Source of the DNA: Pachyseris speciosa
Taxonomy: Eukaryota > Cnidaria > Anthozoa > Scleractinia > Pachyseridae
Direction of reading: 5' to 3'
Length of the DNA stretch: 64,000 nt
NCBI GenBank assembly: GCA_016490735.1
Contig: JAEMWC010001118.1
Span: 93,501-157,500, forward strand
Position 1 is the first letter of the stretch. Every line of letters begins with the position of its first letter. The notes beneath the pieces are model-generated. The model did no database searches and was not told the origin of the DNA. It worked only from the letters and a program-made list of their open reading frames with translations. Below are positions 10,197 through 22,409 of this stretch, in pieces. Position numbers and translations under genes: made by a program.

Positions 10197-10460
10197 TTGC
10201 CTTTAGATAATTACCGAACGTAGTAGTGGCGGACCGCTTCGTCAATTGATTTCGCATAAGAACAGCACTTGATAGCTCCCTTCCACAAGATAATTCAGCT
10301 ATCTGCCCATGCACACTAACATTGTAGTCAAACTCACCAACCTTGTGACCTTTTCTACAGAAAAGACTAATTAAAAATACAATCTGAACGATTATTAACG
10401 AAGCGCGTGAAAGTCGTGTCATCCCGTCCAGGAGCGACAACATGTGTGTTTTCATAATTT

Positions 10461-10622
10461 TTACTCTATATTACGATTCACTTATTTTTATATATGTATT
10501 AGCTAGTTTATTTGTTAATTCTTATCCAAGCATTGTATATATTTTATGATCGTTTCTTTAAATAGTTGGTGCGATGTCCAACGGATTTTACCAACTTAAT
10601 AAATGTAGAAGTAGATGAAGCC
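10461..10622. other. Spacer upstream of the LINE, no gene seen
   Basis: AT-rich; the plus strand has AATAAATGTAG at ~10599, which could end an unseen retroelement. Confidence 0.3.
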
Positions 10623-10623
10623 C

Positions 10624-10722
10624 AGGGCTGAGTTGCTCGTACCATGATTAGCGCTAACCATTGATTAAGATGTATTAATTTAACCCTAGTTAGCGCTAAC
10701 AATGCTTCGAGCAACTGGACCC
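10624..10722. mobile_element. ~100-bp palindromic MITE
   Basis: GAGTTGCTCG...GATTAGCGCTAACC pairs with GTTAGCGCTAAC...CGAGCAACT. Short unpaired AT-rich centre. No coding capacity. Confidence 0.65.
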
Positions 10723-10904
10723 AGATTAGTACTTTGTGCCTTCGGCCAAACTAACAAGATAAATACAAGATCGACGCGAATTACTTCGGCATGCACTTGA
10801 CGGACAGCTCGACAGTGTACTTTTGAGTCATGAATTCTGTGGCACTGTAGCAGCACGGCAGAGCTTGCCGCATTACATTACTTAACCCTTCCGAAATTGA
10901 TTCC

Positions 10905-11106
10905 CAGAAAACTTGGAATTCCTAGGAATTCCAAACAATTCCAAGTCATGCAAATTAGGATAAAGCGAACGGCTTGGAATTTCTTAGAATATCTGGGAAT
11001 GTTTACTTATCCAGTTGGGAATAACTTGGAATTCCTAGGAATTCCCAAAAATTCCAAGACTAAACAGAAATCGCGTTTGGAATTGCTGGGAATGTCTGGG
11101 AATTAA
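10905..11106. repeat. GGAATTCC palindrome array, left
   Basis: Repeated (C)TTGGAATTCCTAGGAATTCC units and degenerate derivatives (GGAATTTCTTAGAATATCTG and similar). Matches a second array at 12857-13112. Confidence 0.75.
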
Positions 11107-11912
11107 TGGTAAACTGAGACATCAAAATGCAAATTTGAGAATTAGGAGGTCAATCAACATCAATTTAAAGTTCCACCACTTTAGTTAAAAAAGACTGCAA
11201 AGTTTTGATTCTTTAAGATCAAGACTTTAATTCTTTCAAGGAGTCACATTTATGACTAAGCCTAAACAAAGTGCTACTAAACACAACATAGCCCTAATAA
11301 AGACAAACAGACAATTACATAAAATATATATAATACAATCCTTAGTCATGCATTTACTCAGTGCCTTTTCCGAATTAATTAAAGCTCATGAAACTTGCGT
11401 GTTCTTTGAAATGGAATGGACGTAAAAGCGAGCTCGAGAGTTAACGACGGATTTTTCTCACCTTCACCAACTCATTCGACTCTTTGCTTCCTTGATAACG
11501 ATCGACAACAAACATCTAAAGGATGTTTTACACTGAACAGAAGATGCATCTCTTCCTAAAGTGTGTTTTCGTCAAAATCTTCGCCAGAAATTGGATTCAC
11601 ATCCCCGAGATCTGAATAATTCGCTTGGAGAGCGAACAGAGCGTGTTTCCCTTGAAGCCCCCAGTCAAGCAGTCCAGCGGATGTTACACAGCAACAGCCA
11701 ATGATAGTGTGCGGATTTTCACGTGACTATCCTCATGCTTTTACTGAACAAAGAACTTCTATTCATTCCCTCTTGGCGCCCATGTTTGAATACTCTTTTC
11801 GTTTGGTCTAGAGTGCGAATAATTGTTCGTGAAGATGGGTTTTTGAGTGGTTTAGAAGGAGAATAACAACAGCGTTATTGTAGTAAATGAGAGACTGAAG
11901 TTTGTGACGCCG
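11107..11912. other. Non-coding stretch between arrays
   Basis: No gene, repeat family or RNA recognised. It would be the promoter/5' UTR of the candidate small gene if that is real. Confidence 0.3.
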
Positions 11913-12457
11913 ATGTTGAACGAAATGAAGGCATCACCGTGGATGTATCAGCCGGCACGCGATTTAATAGCGGCAGGCAAGCCATTTATATTAAAAGCAG
12001 GAATTTTGAAAGTGTTTGGTAAGTAAATACTCTGTCACTTTTATTACAAATAGGAACAGTTCTTAAGTTATAAAAGCCCGTAACTTGTCAACAGCATAGT
12101 AAAGCTTGAAAGAACAAAATCATCGCGTAACAGAGTGCTCCTTGAACAGCCGTCGGCGGCAAAGTCTAATCCATCGCGGCCGCGGACGTTCGTATCTTGA
12201 GATCTTTGAATCGTCAGTATTTAACGGTTGTAAAACTGCAGATCGAGTTAACTTTAGGCCAGTTATTCGCTAGGTCTAATAAATTATCTTGAGTACTCTA
12301 GTGAATGAATGACGCTACATGTAATTTGCTAATGATCACTGACGAAATCTTATTTTTGTTTCAGACAGAACTGCTGGAGCAGGACATTGTTGACATCACC
12401 TCATCCGCGGACAGCAAAGGAAGCTCCCTGAACAGCACCAAAAAATTAAATCAATAA
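11913..12457 (+). CDS. Possible small two-exon gene between GGAATTCC arrays
   Basis: Not recognised. Exon 1 (ATG at 11913, to 12018) is open for 35 codons plus one base and begins MLNEMKASPWMYQPARDLIA. It ends at a strong TTTG|GTAAGT donor. A TTTTTGTTTCAG acceptor ends at 12364. Using that AG the frame stops after ten codons; using the AG four bases later (12368) it continues ELLEQDIVDITSSADSKGSS to a TAA at 12455-12457, 64 aa in all. AAATAAA follows near 12713. There are no domains or membrane segments. It may instead be part of a non-coding transcript or of the repeat that surrounds it. Confidence 0.3.
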
Positions 12458-12856
12458 GCTAAGTCCACTGTTTGCCGTTTTTCCTTTCATCTTGTTCCAG
12501 TTCGTGTAAATTTGAGAATCAAGATCGGCTTTCCCTTGAATGCACAAGTTTGTAACATAACTTTTTACATTTTTTAATGTTTGACAATAATATTAGTATG
12601 TTTCAGACAACTACGCTTAACTTTACCCGATACTGTGTACGTAAAACTTTGGAAAAAACAAATCCCGTTGGCCTATGTAGTTTAATGATTCGAAGTGATT
12701 TGTCTGCTCATTGTAAATAAAAATTTTTTGGACAACTTCAAATCAGTCTCATCCTTTGCTTTCATCACTAAAGGACTTATTTTAACATGGTCTTAGATGC
12801 TTAGGAGAAGTGCTTAAAATTCACGGTTTAATTCTGGGATATATTTTTGGATACGA

Positions 12857-13112
12857 TGTCTGACTTGGAATTTCTGGGAATTTCTAGGAACTTGGAACCT
12901 AAGCACTTCTAACAGCAAAGCTGGGAATTCCTAGGAATTCCTAGGAATTCCAAGTCCTGTTCAATATGGCCTTGGAATTTCTGGGAATTGAGAACAAGCA
13001 CTATTTTAACTGGGAATTCCTAGGAATTCCTAGGAATTCCAAGTCCGAATTTACCGTGAAAATTCACACCTCTCATTCCTAGGAATTCCTAGGAAATTCT
13101 TAGGAATTCTCA
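12857..13112. repeat. GGAATTCC palindrome array, right
   Basis: At least six GGAATTCCTAGGAATTCC-type units, some in tandem triplets, with degenerate GGAATTTCTGGGAATTTC neighbours. Same family as 10905-11106. Confidence 0.75.
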
Positions 13113-13462
13113 AAGTTATTTCGCAAGGGTAGGTTCACAGTGTCGACATTTAACGCGTAGTTTTACACCAAATCTGTTGTAAAAAGTGCGATCTGATGGC
13201 AGTATACCTTTAATTTTCGTAAAGCACATATCAGCCCGAAAATTGGGGGAATAGATTCTGTCCTTAAATTTTCAGCCTGAGAGATCGGTTTGTGTTAGGT
13301 TAAACAAATATGCCTGGAAAAGTTGTCAAACCATTTCCGATCACAGAAAATATATCTGATTTTACTCAACAATTCTGGTAAGTTGAGGTTTCAACCTTAT
13401 GAAGACAAACAGCGTTATTTTGAAATATGCAAAGAAAAGGTTTTTTCTGTCTGCTCGCCGCC
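13113..13462. other. Unique stretch, nothing recognised
   Basis: No open frame or repeat recognised before the SINE head. Confidence 0.3.
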
Positions 13463-14039
<577 letters not shown>

Positions 14040-14270
14040 GTTGGCTGTTGTTAAGCTTATTGTCCCTGGTATCAATTCGACTTCCCTTATTTTTCTGAGA
14101 AAAACGGAACTATGGGAAGCGACCTCCACGCAGGTAAAGCGTGACGCAAAGAGACCGTTATTGGCATAATATATAAATAGAATTTCCAGGTCATCCATGC
14201 ATGACCAAGAATGACAAATAGATCGCTTTCGCTTTGATCGTGTTGCAGTTGGGTGCGGTGTGCTAAAACG

Positions 14271-14440
14271 ATGGCGGAAGCTCGAGGAAATCCTTCGCTT
14301 GGAGGATACGATGACGAGTTTGTTGACGCAGTTGAGGAAGATTTGCAATGTGCAATATGCCAGTTACCACTTAAAGAGCCAATCCTAACGAAATGTGGCC
14401 ACAGATTTTGCAATCAATGCCTCAATGCACACTTCGAAAG
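14271..14440 (+). CDS. TRAF RING-finger first exon
   Basis: Opens [18 protein letters not shown] and carries C27-x2-C30, C42-x-H44, C47-x2-C50: six of the eight zinc ligands of a C3HC4 RING. The last Cys pair must come from the next exon. Donor AAAG|GTTAGA, phase 2. The ATG sits in ACGATGGCGG. The frame stays open a little upstream (from 14253) without an earlier ATG. GGYD.EFV...L.C.IC.LPL.EP is typical of the TRAF N-terminus. Confidence 0.82.
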
Positions 14441-17400
14441 GTTAGAATGAAATCCTTACTCATTTTATACGTGGGGAAGCTATTAGAATGCTGTGCCTCG
14501 TTGTGGAGATAGTAAACGTACTCCATGTACCTTGCTAGGAGGCGCTGTTGTTTAAACTGTTCTTCTCTTGACAAATACTGAGAAACGCAATCGCTGGGAA
14601 GACCGAGTTTTGTGCTTGTGACTGCGTTTAACATAATTTGTATATATACCCTTGTGCTAGTGTCTGTTAAAGCAGCTTCTTTCGGACCCACTCAACAAAC
14701 TTCTGTATAGCTGCGATATAACACAGGTATAAGGTAACAAAGAACTTCGGTAAGTCGTCCATTCTTAACAATAAAAAATGTAAATAACGAGAGAGAGCAT
14801 TCAGGACTGAAGTCAAATTGTTTTCAATTGCATTTATTCCAGACTCCGGAAGACTAATCGAAGCCGTAGTTTGAAGAAATAAGAACAAAAGAGTCATCTA
14901 CACTTCATTTAAAAATTTTACGCTCAGTGTGAGTACGCCTGATTACAACTTATACGGGATTACAGTGAGTCGCAGCCAGTAAACATCTGAAAGATTGTCT
15001 GTGGCAAGGAATCAAATTCGTTTATACCGAGAATATTCTCAATAATATACATTCCCTCGATTGGACCTTATGAATGTAGCCCATCAAAAAGAATTAACGG
15101 ATATTTGCATGAGTCTCCTAAAAATGTTTCTGTTCGAATTTTTCTAAATTTATAATTTCTTAACTGCGTGAATTTGGGTGTAATGCAATCTATCAAGACT
15201 TTATTTTGAGGTCTAACCAAAATTTCCTTAGATTTCATAGGGCCCAACACGGGTTATTCGCAGCTACTGTGAAATCTCGTCCTTTAATGGCTACAATCTT
15301 GGACGAAACTACTTGAGAAAATAGGCCTCCTAGGGCCAAAAAATCCTTCTCCAATATGTGTGAGTCAACAATATCCCTAAAGTAACTTCCCTTCCCCCCT
15401 CCCCCTCCCCCCTCCCCCCCCCCTCCCCCTTTCCAATGTTGAATTTTGGAAGCCACCATTGTCAGGGAAACGGTTAGGAGGCGCAGACAACATTGAATTG
15501 GGGGGAGGGGGGCTTTGAAACTTAGTTGATCACTGTTTGCGCGTACAAAGGTTTCTAAGCTTATGTTTTCTCAACAGTTTTGTCCAAGATTGTAGCTGCC
15601 TCGATGTTACAGGATGAACACAATGCCCAACGCTAACACAATATGGCTTCCCTGAACACACACACTTTTTACAACGAACCCCACTATGCATCCTGGGAAA
15701 CCCGGAAATGGTTTCCGCTAAACTTCCGGTCTAATACAGTGTACACTACATCCCTCCAGGTTTTTTTTTTTTTTTTTGAAGGATAACAATACAGCATGCT
15801 ATTGCAATGAATAAAACTCCAACAAAAAATATAACAGGAGCACAAGCTTAAATGCTATAACATGAAACAAAGTTCAGTTCGGTAAGATGCAAAGTTCAGC
15901 TACCAACAGGTCCCCAAATAACAGTGTTCAGTCACCCTTTTGACAGTTCATAATCATCAAATCGTTTGGGTAGTCTAATAGTTCGAGTTGGCCTCGGGCT
16001 AGTCATCTGCTGAACCGGACTCGGGCCAACGATGGGCCGGCTGCACAGGTGTTGTCAAACAAGTTGGCTCTGAGGGTTCGCGTTCCCCCTTGGAAATGCT
16101 CCGCATTTATTTTAATCGTGCCCGTGGCTTCTACATACTAAGCCGCTGTAATTTTGAGGGGTACATTTTGCTGAATAACTCAAGTACGGGATATCACACA
16201 CTCCTGAGACTTTTACGGGTAGTTTATTTACTATTTTTGTACAATATCTCAATTTCTTGACATTCTTTTTGAATGATAAGCGATTATATTTTTAAATTGC
16301 GTGACGTGAAATCCACCTATAGAACTGGCTGCAGAAACCTTACTCTCTTTAGCAATGTCTCTGTTTCAAGTGACGTATTTCAGCAAACGGTTTCACCCTG
16401 CTGAATATTTTTTCTCCTCACAGTTCACCGAGATTCCAGTAATTTTTATGCCAAAAAATCTTGCATTCTGTAATGGTCTTAAGTGCAAGCTAGCGGACCT
16501 ATATGAGGAAACAAACTCCTGGGATCAAAAGCAGACAAAAGCCACTAATCATTCATTGTTATTATGGGTCATCGTTTTCTACTTCTATAGTCGGTTTCTA
16601 TGCCGTCGTGTTTTTGGTCATCGTTTTCTAGACATCCATAACACAAGCAGTTTTCACTGTAGTTGAAGAATGCGTTGTATTAGAGAAGGCAGTGCTACTA
16701 TCTGCCCATGATGAACGTGATGCAATAGAGAAAATAAAATATGGAAAGGAATTAAGATCTTGTTATTCTAACTTTGTCAGGGGCACCCAACGAGCCAAAT
16801 CAACCAAAAGCTGTAGTCAGGCATTTTTAAATACCTTATGGTGTTTGAAGTCTGTTTAAAGCGATGTTTTTATAAGCTAGAAGAAGTTCATCTGTTCGGA
16901 TTCCCTAGCTGAAATTTTAATTACCCGAAAATATTAGGGAACAAAATCTTCCTTTGAGAAAATGCAAGCTGTTCTAGGGAACTATTTTCTTTCCGAAAAT
17001 GCTAGATGACGTATTTGACTGCCAAAAACAGCAATTACGACCCTTCCGAAAACCTCAGGGGCTATGATTTTCCCATTGCGAATCTTTTAGGCCACGTTTT
17101 AGTTACGAAAATCCGAGTGCACTCTTTAATCGACGCCGAAAGCGCAAGGTGAATTACCCTCCACCGAACAGATATCTACCGAAACTTGTCGTTGGGTGCC
17201 CCTGACTTTGTCATAATTTTACAACCGTGCAGGTGACACTAAGGTGAATCAGTGAAGAAGCAAATTGCAATTTATATTTGCCTTTTGCGCGAAGGCCGAG
17301 TAAAGGCCAACATGGCCTCTTGTTTAAGAATTAGTCGAAGGTCTGTATTTAGTGATTCTCTTCTAATTCTTCTTGTCGCTGTTTAGCTTTCTCGACCTAT

Positions 17401-20400
17401 GCTACGGGCGTTCGGCCGACAGTAAACAATGATCATACCTGTGGTTTTTGCAAAAATGTACAACCTTTCATTCGAAGTACGTTCTGAAAACTGCTGTAAT
17501 TTATGTTTATTTTTACGAGTTTCCGAAGTTAACACGATGATACATGTCTTAAAACAGGCGACCAAAATCTTGGTCTTATGATGTAAAATGTCCTTTCACT
17601 TGTTGTGTCCCCAATTAGTAGTAAATACTAAATACATCGACACTTCAATAAAGTTGTTATTATTATTATTATTATCAGCGTACGTGTGATCAATGTTTAC
17701 CCTCCGAGGATCGGAGTCCCGACAGTCACGTTCCGAGTTGATTTCCGAATATTCTATTGTTCTATCATAAAGACTTGCTTTTGTTTCTTTAATATATCAA
17801 TAATAATATATCACATTTATATTGCGCATTTTCTATGCAATATTCAAATGCGCATTACAACACTGGCCGGGAGACTTTACCAGACTGCTTATAACGCAGT
17901 TTACAATTATTGAAGTTGAGTTATGAGTGCCCCCGTAATTTCAATATCAAATTAAGACAGACACTAGGGGTGGTCACTGCCAGAGTTTTGTTACGTCCCT
18001 AGTGGTTCTTTTACGTCCCACAGAATCAGAGAATTATGAAGAGTTGTGAGACGGGGCCTACGGTTTATCGTCCTTATCCGAGAAGACTAGAAAGTCTAAC
18101 CGTTTGTAGATGTCATTACAAAGGCAGCACTTTCTCCTCAATTATTTAAATACCCTGAGTGTTGGTCCGGCCGGGGTTTGAACCCGCGACCTCCCGCACG
18201 GTAGTCCGGTGCTCTACCACTGCGCTAACCGGTCGACGGAATTAATTCTCCAACACGGTAATAATCCTTTTTCATACACTCTTCAGTGCACATGACAGTA
18301 ACGCAAAACAATGACACTAAATTCCACTTTTCCTCTGAATAATGAGTCAGGTAAAATGTCGAAAAAAATAACTCAACATAATAGTCCAAATAATGTTCAA
18401 GTAACATAGTCCTTTCTTGTAGGCTCCAAACAATGTCTAAGTAATATATTCTTTGAAATATTCAGGCACTCTTCTTGCTCTTGCTGATCTGCGAAGGGTT
18501 CAACTAGTTCAACCGGTTCACCTGGTTCAGATGGTGTGACTGGTTCAACTGCTTCAGCTGCCTCCATTAGGGGTGTAGACTGTTCTTATTCATTAGTTGG
18601 AACGGGTAGTACAGGTGTGTTGGAAGGCAGCTTTTTAAAGAATGATGCATTTCTTGTTACATTATGTTCTGCGTTTTGAGCTGTAATCATGCTTCCCTTC
18701 TTATCTTCGGTCTCCAGTTCTGTTCCAGTAGCCCGGGCTTGAATGATATATGCTTTGGCTGTTTTATCAACACTTTGTCAGCAATATTTAGGTCTGTGCT
18801 CTTTGCGTGACTGCATTTGTCAACACACTCTTTTATGTTCTCATTTCTTTTGGCATCAGTTTGTCTGATCTTCATACTGTACCCGAGGCATTGTGGAATT
18901 GAGTTTTCGTCCATTCAGCAAGTCTGAAGGAGACTTTCCTGTGGGGCTATGAGGAGTTGACCTGTATATTGTCGAAGAAAGTTGAACAATTCTTGCCTCC
19001 AGTTCTTGCCTTGAATGACCTGAATGACGGTTGTCCTAACCGATTTCTCTGGTGTCTTCATAAGTTTCTCAGCCCCCTCATTGGCTTTGGGCCATACAGT
19101 AGTCACTCTACGATGCTTGAAACCAAGCTGAGTGGAAAACATTTGAAAACTTTCGCTGTTGAATGGTGGACCTGACTTCTTCAGGGATCCCTTGTCTGGC
19201 AAAGATACTTTCAAGTTGAGTAATCACTGGTTTTGTTGACGGTTCTCGTTTGATCTGTTAGAACTGACTGACATATTTTCCAACCTAGTGCCACCTTTTA
19301 TCTGTTTGATTTGTTATAACCCTTGCCAGACTCTGCAATGTTTCATCAGCTGCTGTGGTATCTTTGACTTCTTGAAGGGTAACGGCGGGGGGCACAGCAT
19401 TGGTGGTTACAAAGTTGATATAGGCATCAACTCTTGATAAATGGCTGGGGTTCTGTGACTGCTTGGGATCAGGGTGACGACTTATGTAATCACTGGGGTG
19501 GCTGCTCCTGGCTTGTAAATAACTTTGGTTTAGTATGGCTGTAGGCGCAGCTGTAATCACTCAAGTTGCGCAGTCGCTTTACAAGTGGTATTGTTGAAGA
19601 TCGTCTCCAACGGTTTGTGGTTTGTGATAACTTGAAAGGATAATCCATAGAGGTGCAGGTGAAAGAGTTCAATTCCCCAGACTACTGCAAGGGACTCTCT
19701 TTCGTTTGGCTGTAGCGGCTTTCACAATCAGTGAGTAAACGACTGTACTTGCATAGGCTACAATATTTGCTCCTCCATGTGCTGTCACTTGTGTAAGAAT
19801 TGCTCCCAGTCCAACTGGGCTGGCATCAAGAATCAGCTCTGTTTTAAATGAGGGATTGAAGTACTTCATGATTTCTGGGGTTGTCCTTCGAGCCTTGAGG
19901 CAAACAAATGCATGTTGCTGTTCTGGTACCCACACCCAGTTGGCATTATATTTAGTGTGTGAGTTGACGGATAAAAAGTGCGAGGTACTGGCCCAGGCCA
20001 GACCAAGAAAACTATGTTCTTCAGTGCGGGCATTCCTGGGAGGACTGGCATTGATGTGGGACGAAACGTTCTTATGTGTTCTTATCATGTGCACTGGTGC
20101 CTTCTGTAGAGAAGTGATAACCAAAAAAAGTCAATAGATGATTGGTTGAAAAGGCACTTATGAGGATTCTCATTCTCTGAAGAACAGCTCGTAAAGCATC
20201 ATCATGATCGGCTTGGCTATTGCCGAACACTATAGTGTCGTCAGATATGTTTCCAACGCCTTCGATTCCTTGTAGTATTTCTTCTATGGATTTCTGAGTT
20301 GATTCCAAAATTGCGCAGCTTGTAACGAAACAGGTTAGTGTTTGTAGCAAAAGTAGTAATGCTTCGGCAGTTTTCCTCTAGCTCAAGTTGGTGATATCAT

Positions 20401-22149
20401 TGATTTAAGTCTATCTTGCTAAAGACAGGTTTTACATTCAGATCAACTATCAGGTCTTTTACAGTGGGCACTGGATATAGTTCACGTTCAATGGCCTGAT
20501 TTGTCACTCTCATATCCACACATATTCGTATTTGTCTTCTTTGGGCTACCACTATCGGGAGACCCAGGGGTTGGATCTTTAGCTTTCTCTATTATGTCAA
20601 GTTCCTCCAGAGGCCAGCCTCGACTTGGTCGCGGATGTGAAATGATAGTCTGCGGTATTTCTGGGCTAGTTGTTTAACGCTGTCATCAACATGTAATTTT
20701 GCAGTTTTGCGTTTCATCTTCCCCAGCCCTTCAAAGCAGTCTTTGTAGTCCTCCATGATGTTATCAACTGTGGGTGTCGAGACATTGTTTATTATGTGCA
20801 GCAGTCCTAGGTCAGTTCCCGTCTCACAGCCTATCAGATTTCCATCACAGCCATCAACAATACAGAATTGCGTGGCCTTCGATATGGGTCATTCTCGACT
20901 TGACTTCGGTTGACAACGAATGGTGACTGAGGGCTTGGTAGATCTATAGCCATAAATCTTCTTTGAGATAGGTGAAATGTGAACGTTTTCCAGCTGATTG
21001 AATGAACATGTGTGAATGGCATTCCTCCTCCTCCTGAGTCGATCAAACACTGATTTCACTGTCTTACCCCATCATGGAATGGAGAGTGATACGGTATGTG
21101 TACAGTATTCTTCATCGGTGCACGCGTCACCATCTCTTTCATACACTGTATTAAATTTGCTGAAATTTAATCTTCTTCTAGATACTTTTGGTAAAATGGC
21201 CTTTCTTGTGACGGTGCTTGCAGGTTTCATTCAATGCTGGACAAGGTCGTCCTTTGTGAGGGTAATTTACCCCACACCTGTATTATAACATGCACCTCTT
21301 GCTTATTCAGGCGGTCGCTTTCCTTCTTTTACTCTTTGGACTTCCAATACTTTTGCTTTTCCTCGATGCATTTCTAGACCCCGGCCATAGTCGTATAGAA
21401 CTTTTGAGATCCATGTCTTCTCGAAGAGCTCTTCGGCGTAATCGTGTAGATAAACAGGACACGACAATGTGTTACTTGTTTTTTCGTCTTCGTTAGTAAA
21501 ATCACATGTCTGAGCCAGGCTTCCTGAGCCTTGTGCAGTAAGAATCAGGCAATTCACCTGAATTCTGAGTAGCATTTCTGAACATGTAAATTTCTCAGGT
21601 CTTGTTTACTTTTGGGTGAAATCGTTCCGTGTAATCTTTTCCTTTCTTCGAAGTATTCTTTCGACGAGTGTATATTATTGCTTAAATTAATTTCTCTTAT
21701 AATTCTGAATTTCCCGTCTTACTCTAATAACGGCGACCAGGGCAGGTGGTTTTGAGACACTGTACATGATTTTCCATCCTTTAGCCAATTTAGTCGATCC
21801 AAGGTATTATCATATGACCCGTACGGCCCCGCGCGCGCTTCATTGTGAAACTATTGAGAAAATCCCCGTATGAGGGCCGTACGACCTTAGCGCGAGCAGG
21901 GCCGGAAAAAGCCGTACGGCCCTGTTAGGAACACGTACGGCCCAAAGGATAAGAATTTAGAGGATTTCGTCGCGTCTAACCTTGTACAGTAAATTGATTA
22001 ATACAACCAGAAAAAAAATACAAACAACATATTACATTAATTTTCTGTGCAAATTTGTCGACTTTTTTGTAAAAAAAAATAATCTTCTTCGCGCTAATGA
22101 AGAGTCTAAAGAGGCCATATGATAAAACTCGGTCATGTCTCGGTCATGT

Positions 22150-22180
<31 letters not shown>

Positions 22181-22378
22181 GCATGACCTCGAGCCAAACA
22201 TTCTCCCGTCCGGCCCTCCCAGTCAGTCAATAAGTACATATTACTGTAAGTGAGCTGCCGTTCTAGTCGAGTCCGCTTGAGTTATCCTCGTTGCCAGTTT
22301 TAGAGTCCACGATTCTAAAGACTTGTTTTTGTTTGTTTGTTTAATTCTCCAACACGGTGATAATCAATGAGGTCATGT

Positions 22379-22409
<31 letters not shown>

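Larger units (their letters stand above)
5634..10460 (-). mobile_element. Near full-length CR1/Jockey-group LINE, decayed, split by another repeat
   Basis: Order from the right: N-terminal region (10455 down to ~10150, MKTHMLSLLDGMTRLSRASL), a 2A-like motif, endonuclease (DILILTET, RSGGGILAFV, DVYRPPS, SDHLPVI), then reverse transcriptase (YRPISVLPILTKVLEKHI, FIDYKKAF, GVPQGSILGP, YADDT) and the C-terminal region ending near 5794. Breaks: a frameshift near 10150; a TAG at 9954; a stop after GYFNTDF at ~9633; the 1.42-kb insertion 8169-9589; and a frameshift near 6702 between GSILGP and the YADD block. The catalytic GDFN Asp is Tyr. It cannot make a full product. Confidence 0.9.
18440..21300 (-). 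mobile_element. Ty3/gypsy-type retrotransposon, coding region badly decayed
   Basis: Domains read from the right in shifting frames: gag CCHC-like knuckle (21290-21180: [29 protein letters not shown]); protease IDSGG and following [20 protein letters not shown] (21046-20770); RT ([37 protein letters not shown]; ~20600-20070); RNase H ([20 protein letters not shown], 19669-20124); spacer [12 protein letters not shown] (19285-19560); integrase ([35 protein letters not shown], 18915-19214); and the tail [10 protein letters not shown]...[13 protein letters not shown] (18914-18590). Many stops and shifts. It lies within the TRAF gap. Confidence 0.85.

Noticed and set aside
14422..14897. Minus-strand overlapping frames that look protein-like in parts
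   Set aside because: No recognisable domain, no shared frame, and they sit in an intron antisense to the TRAF RING exon.
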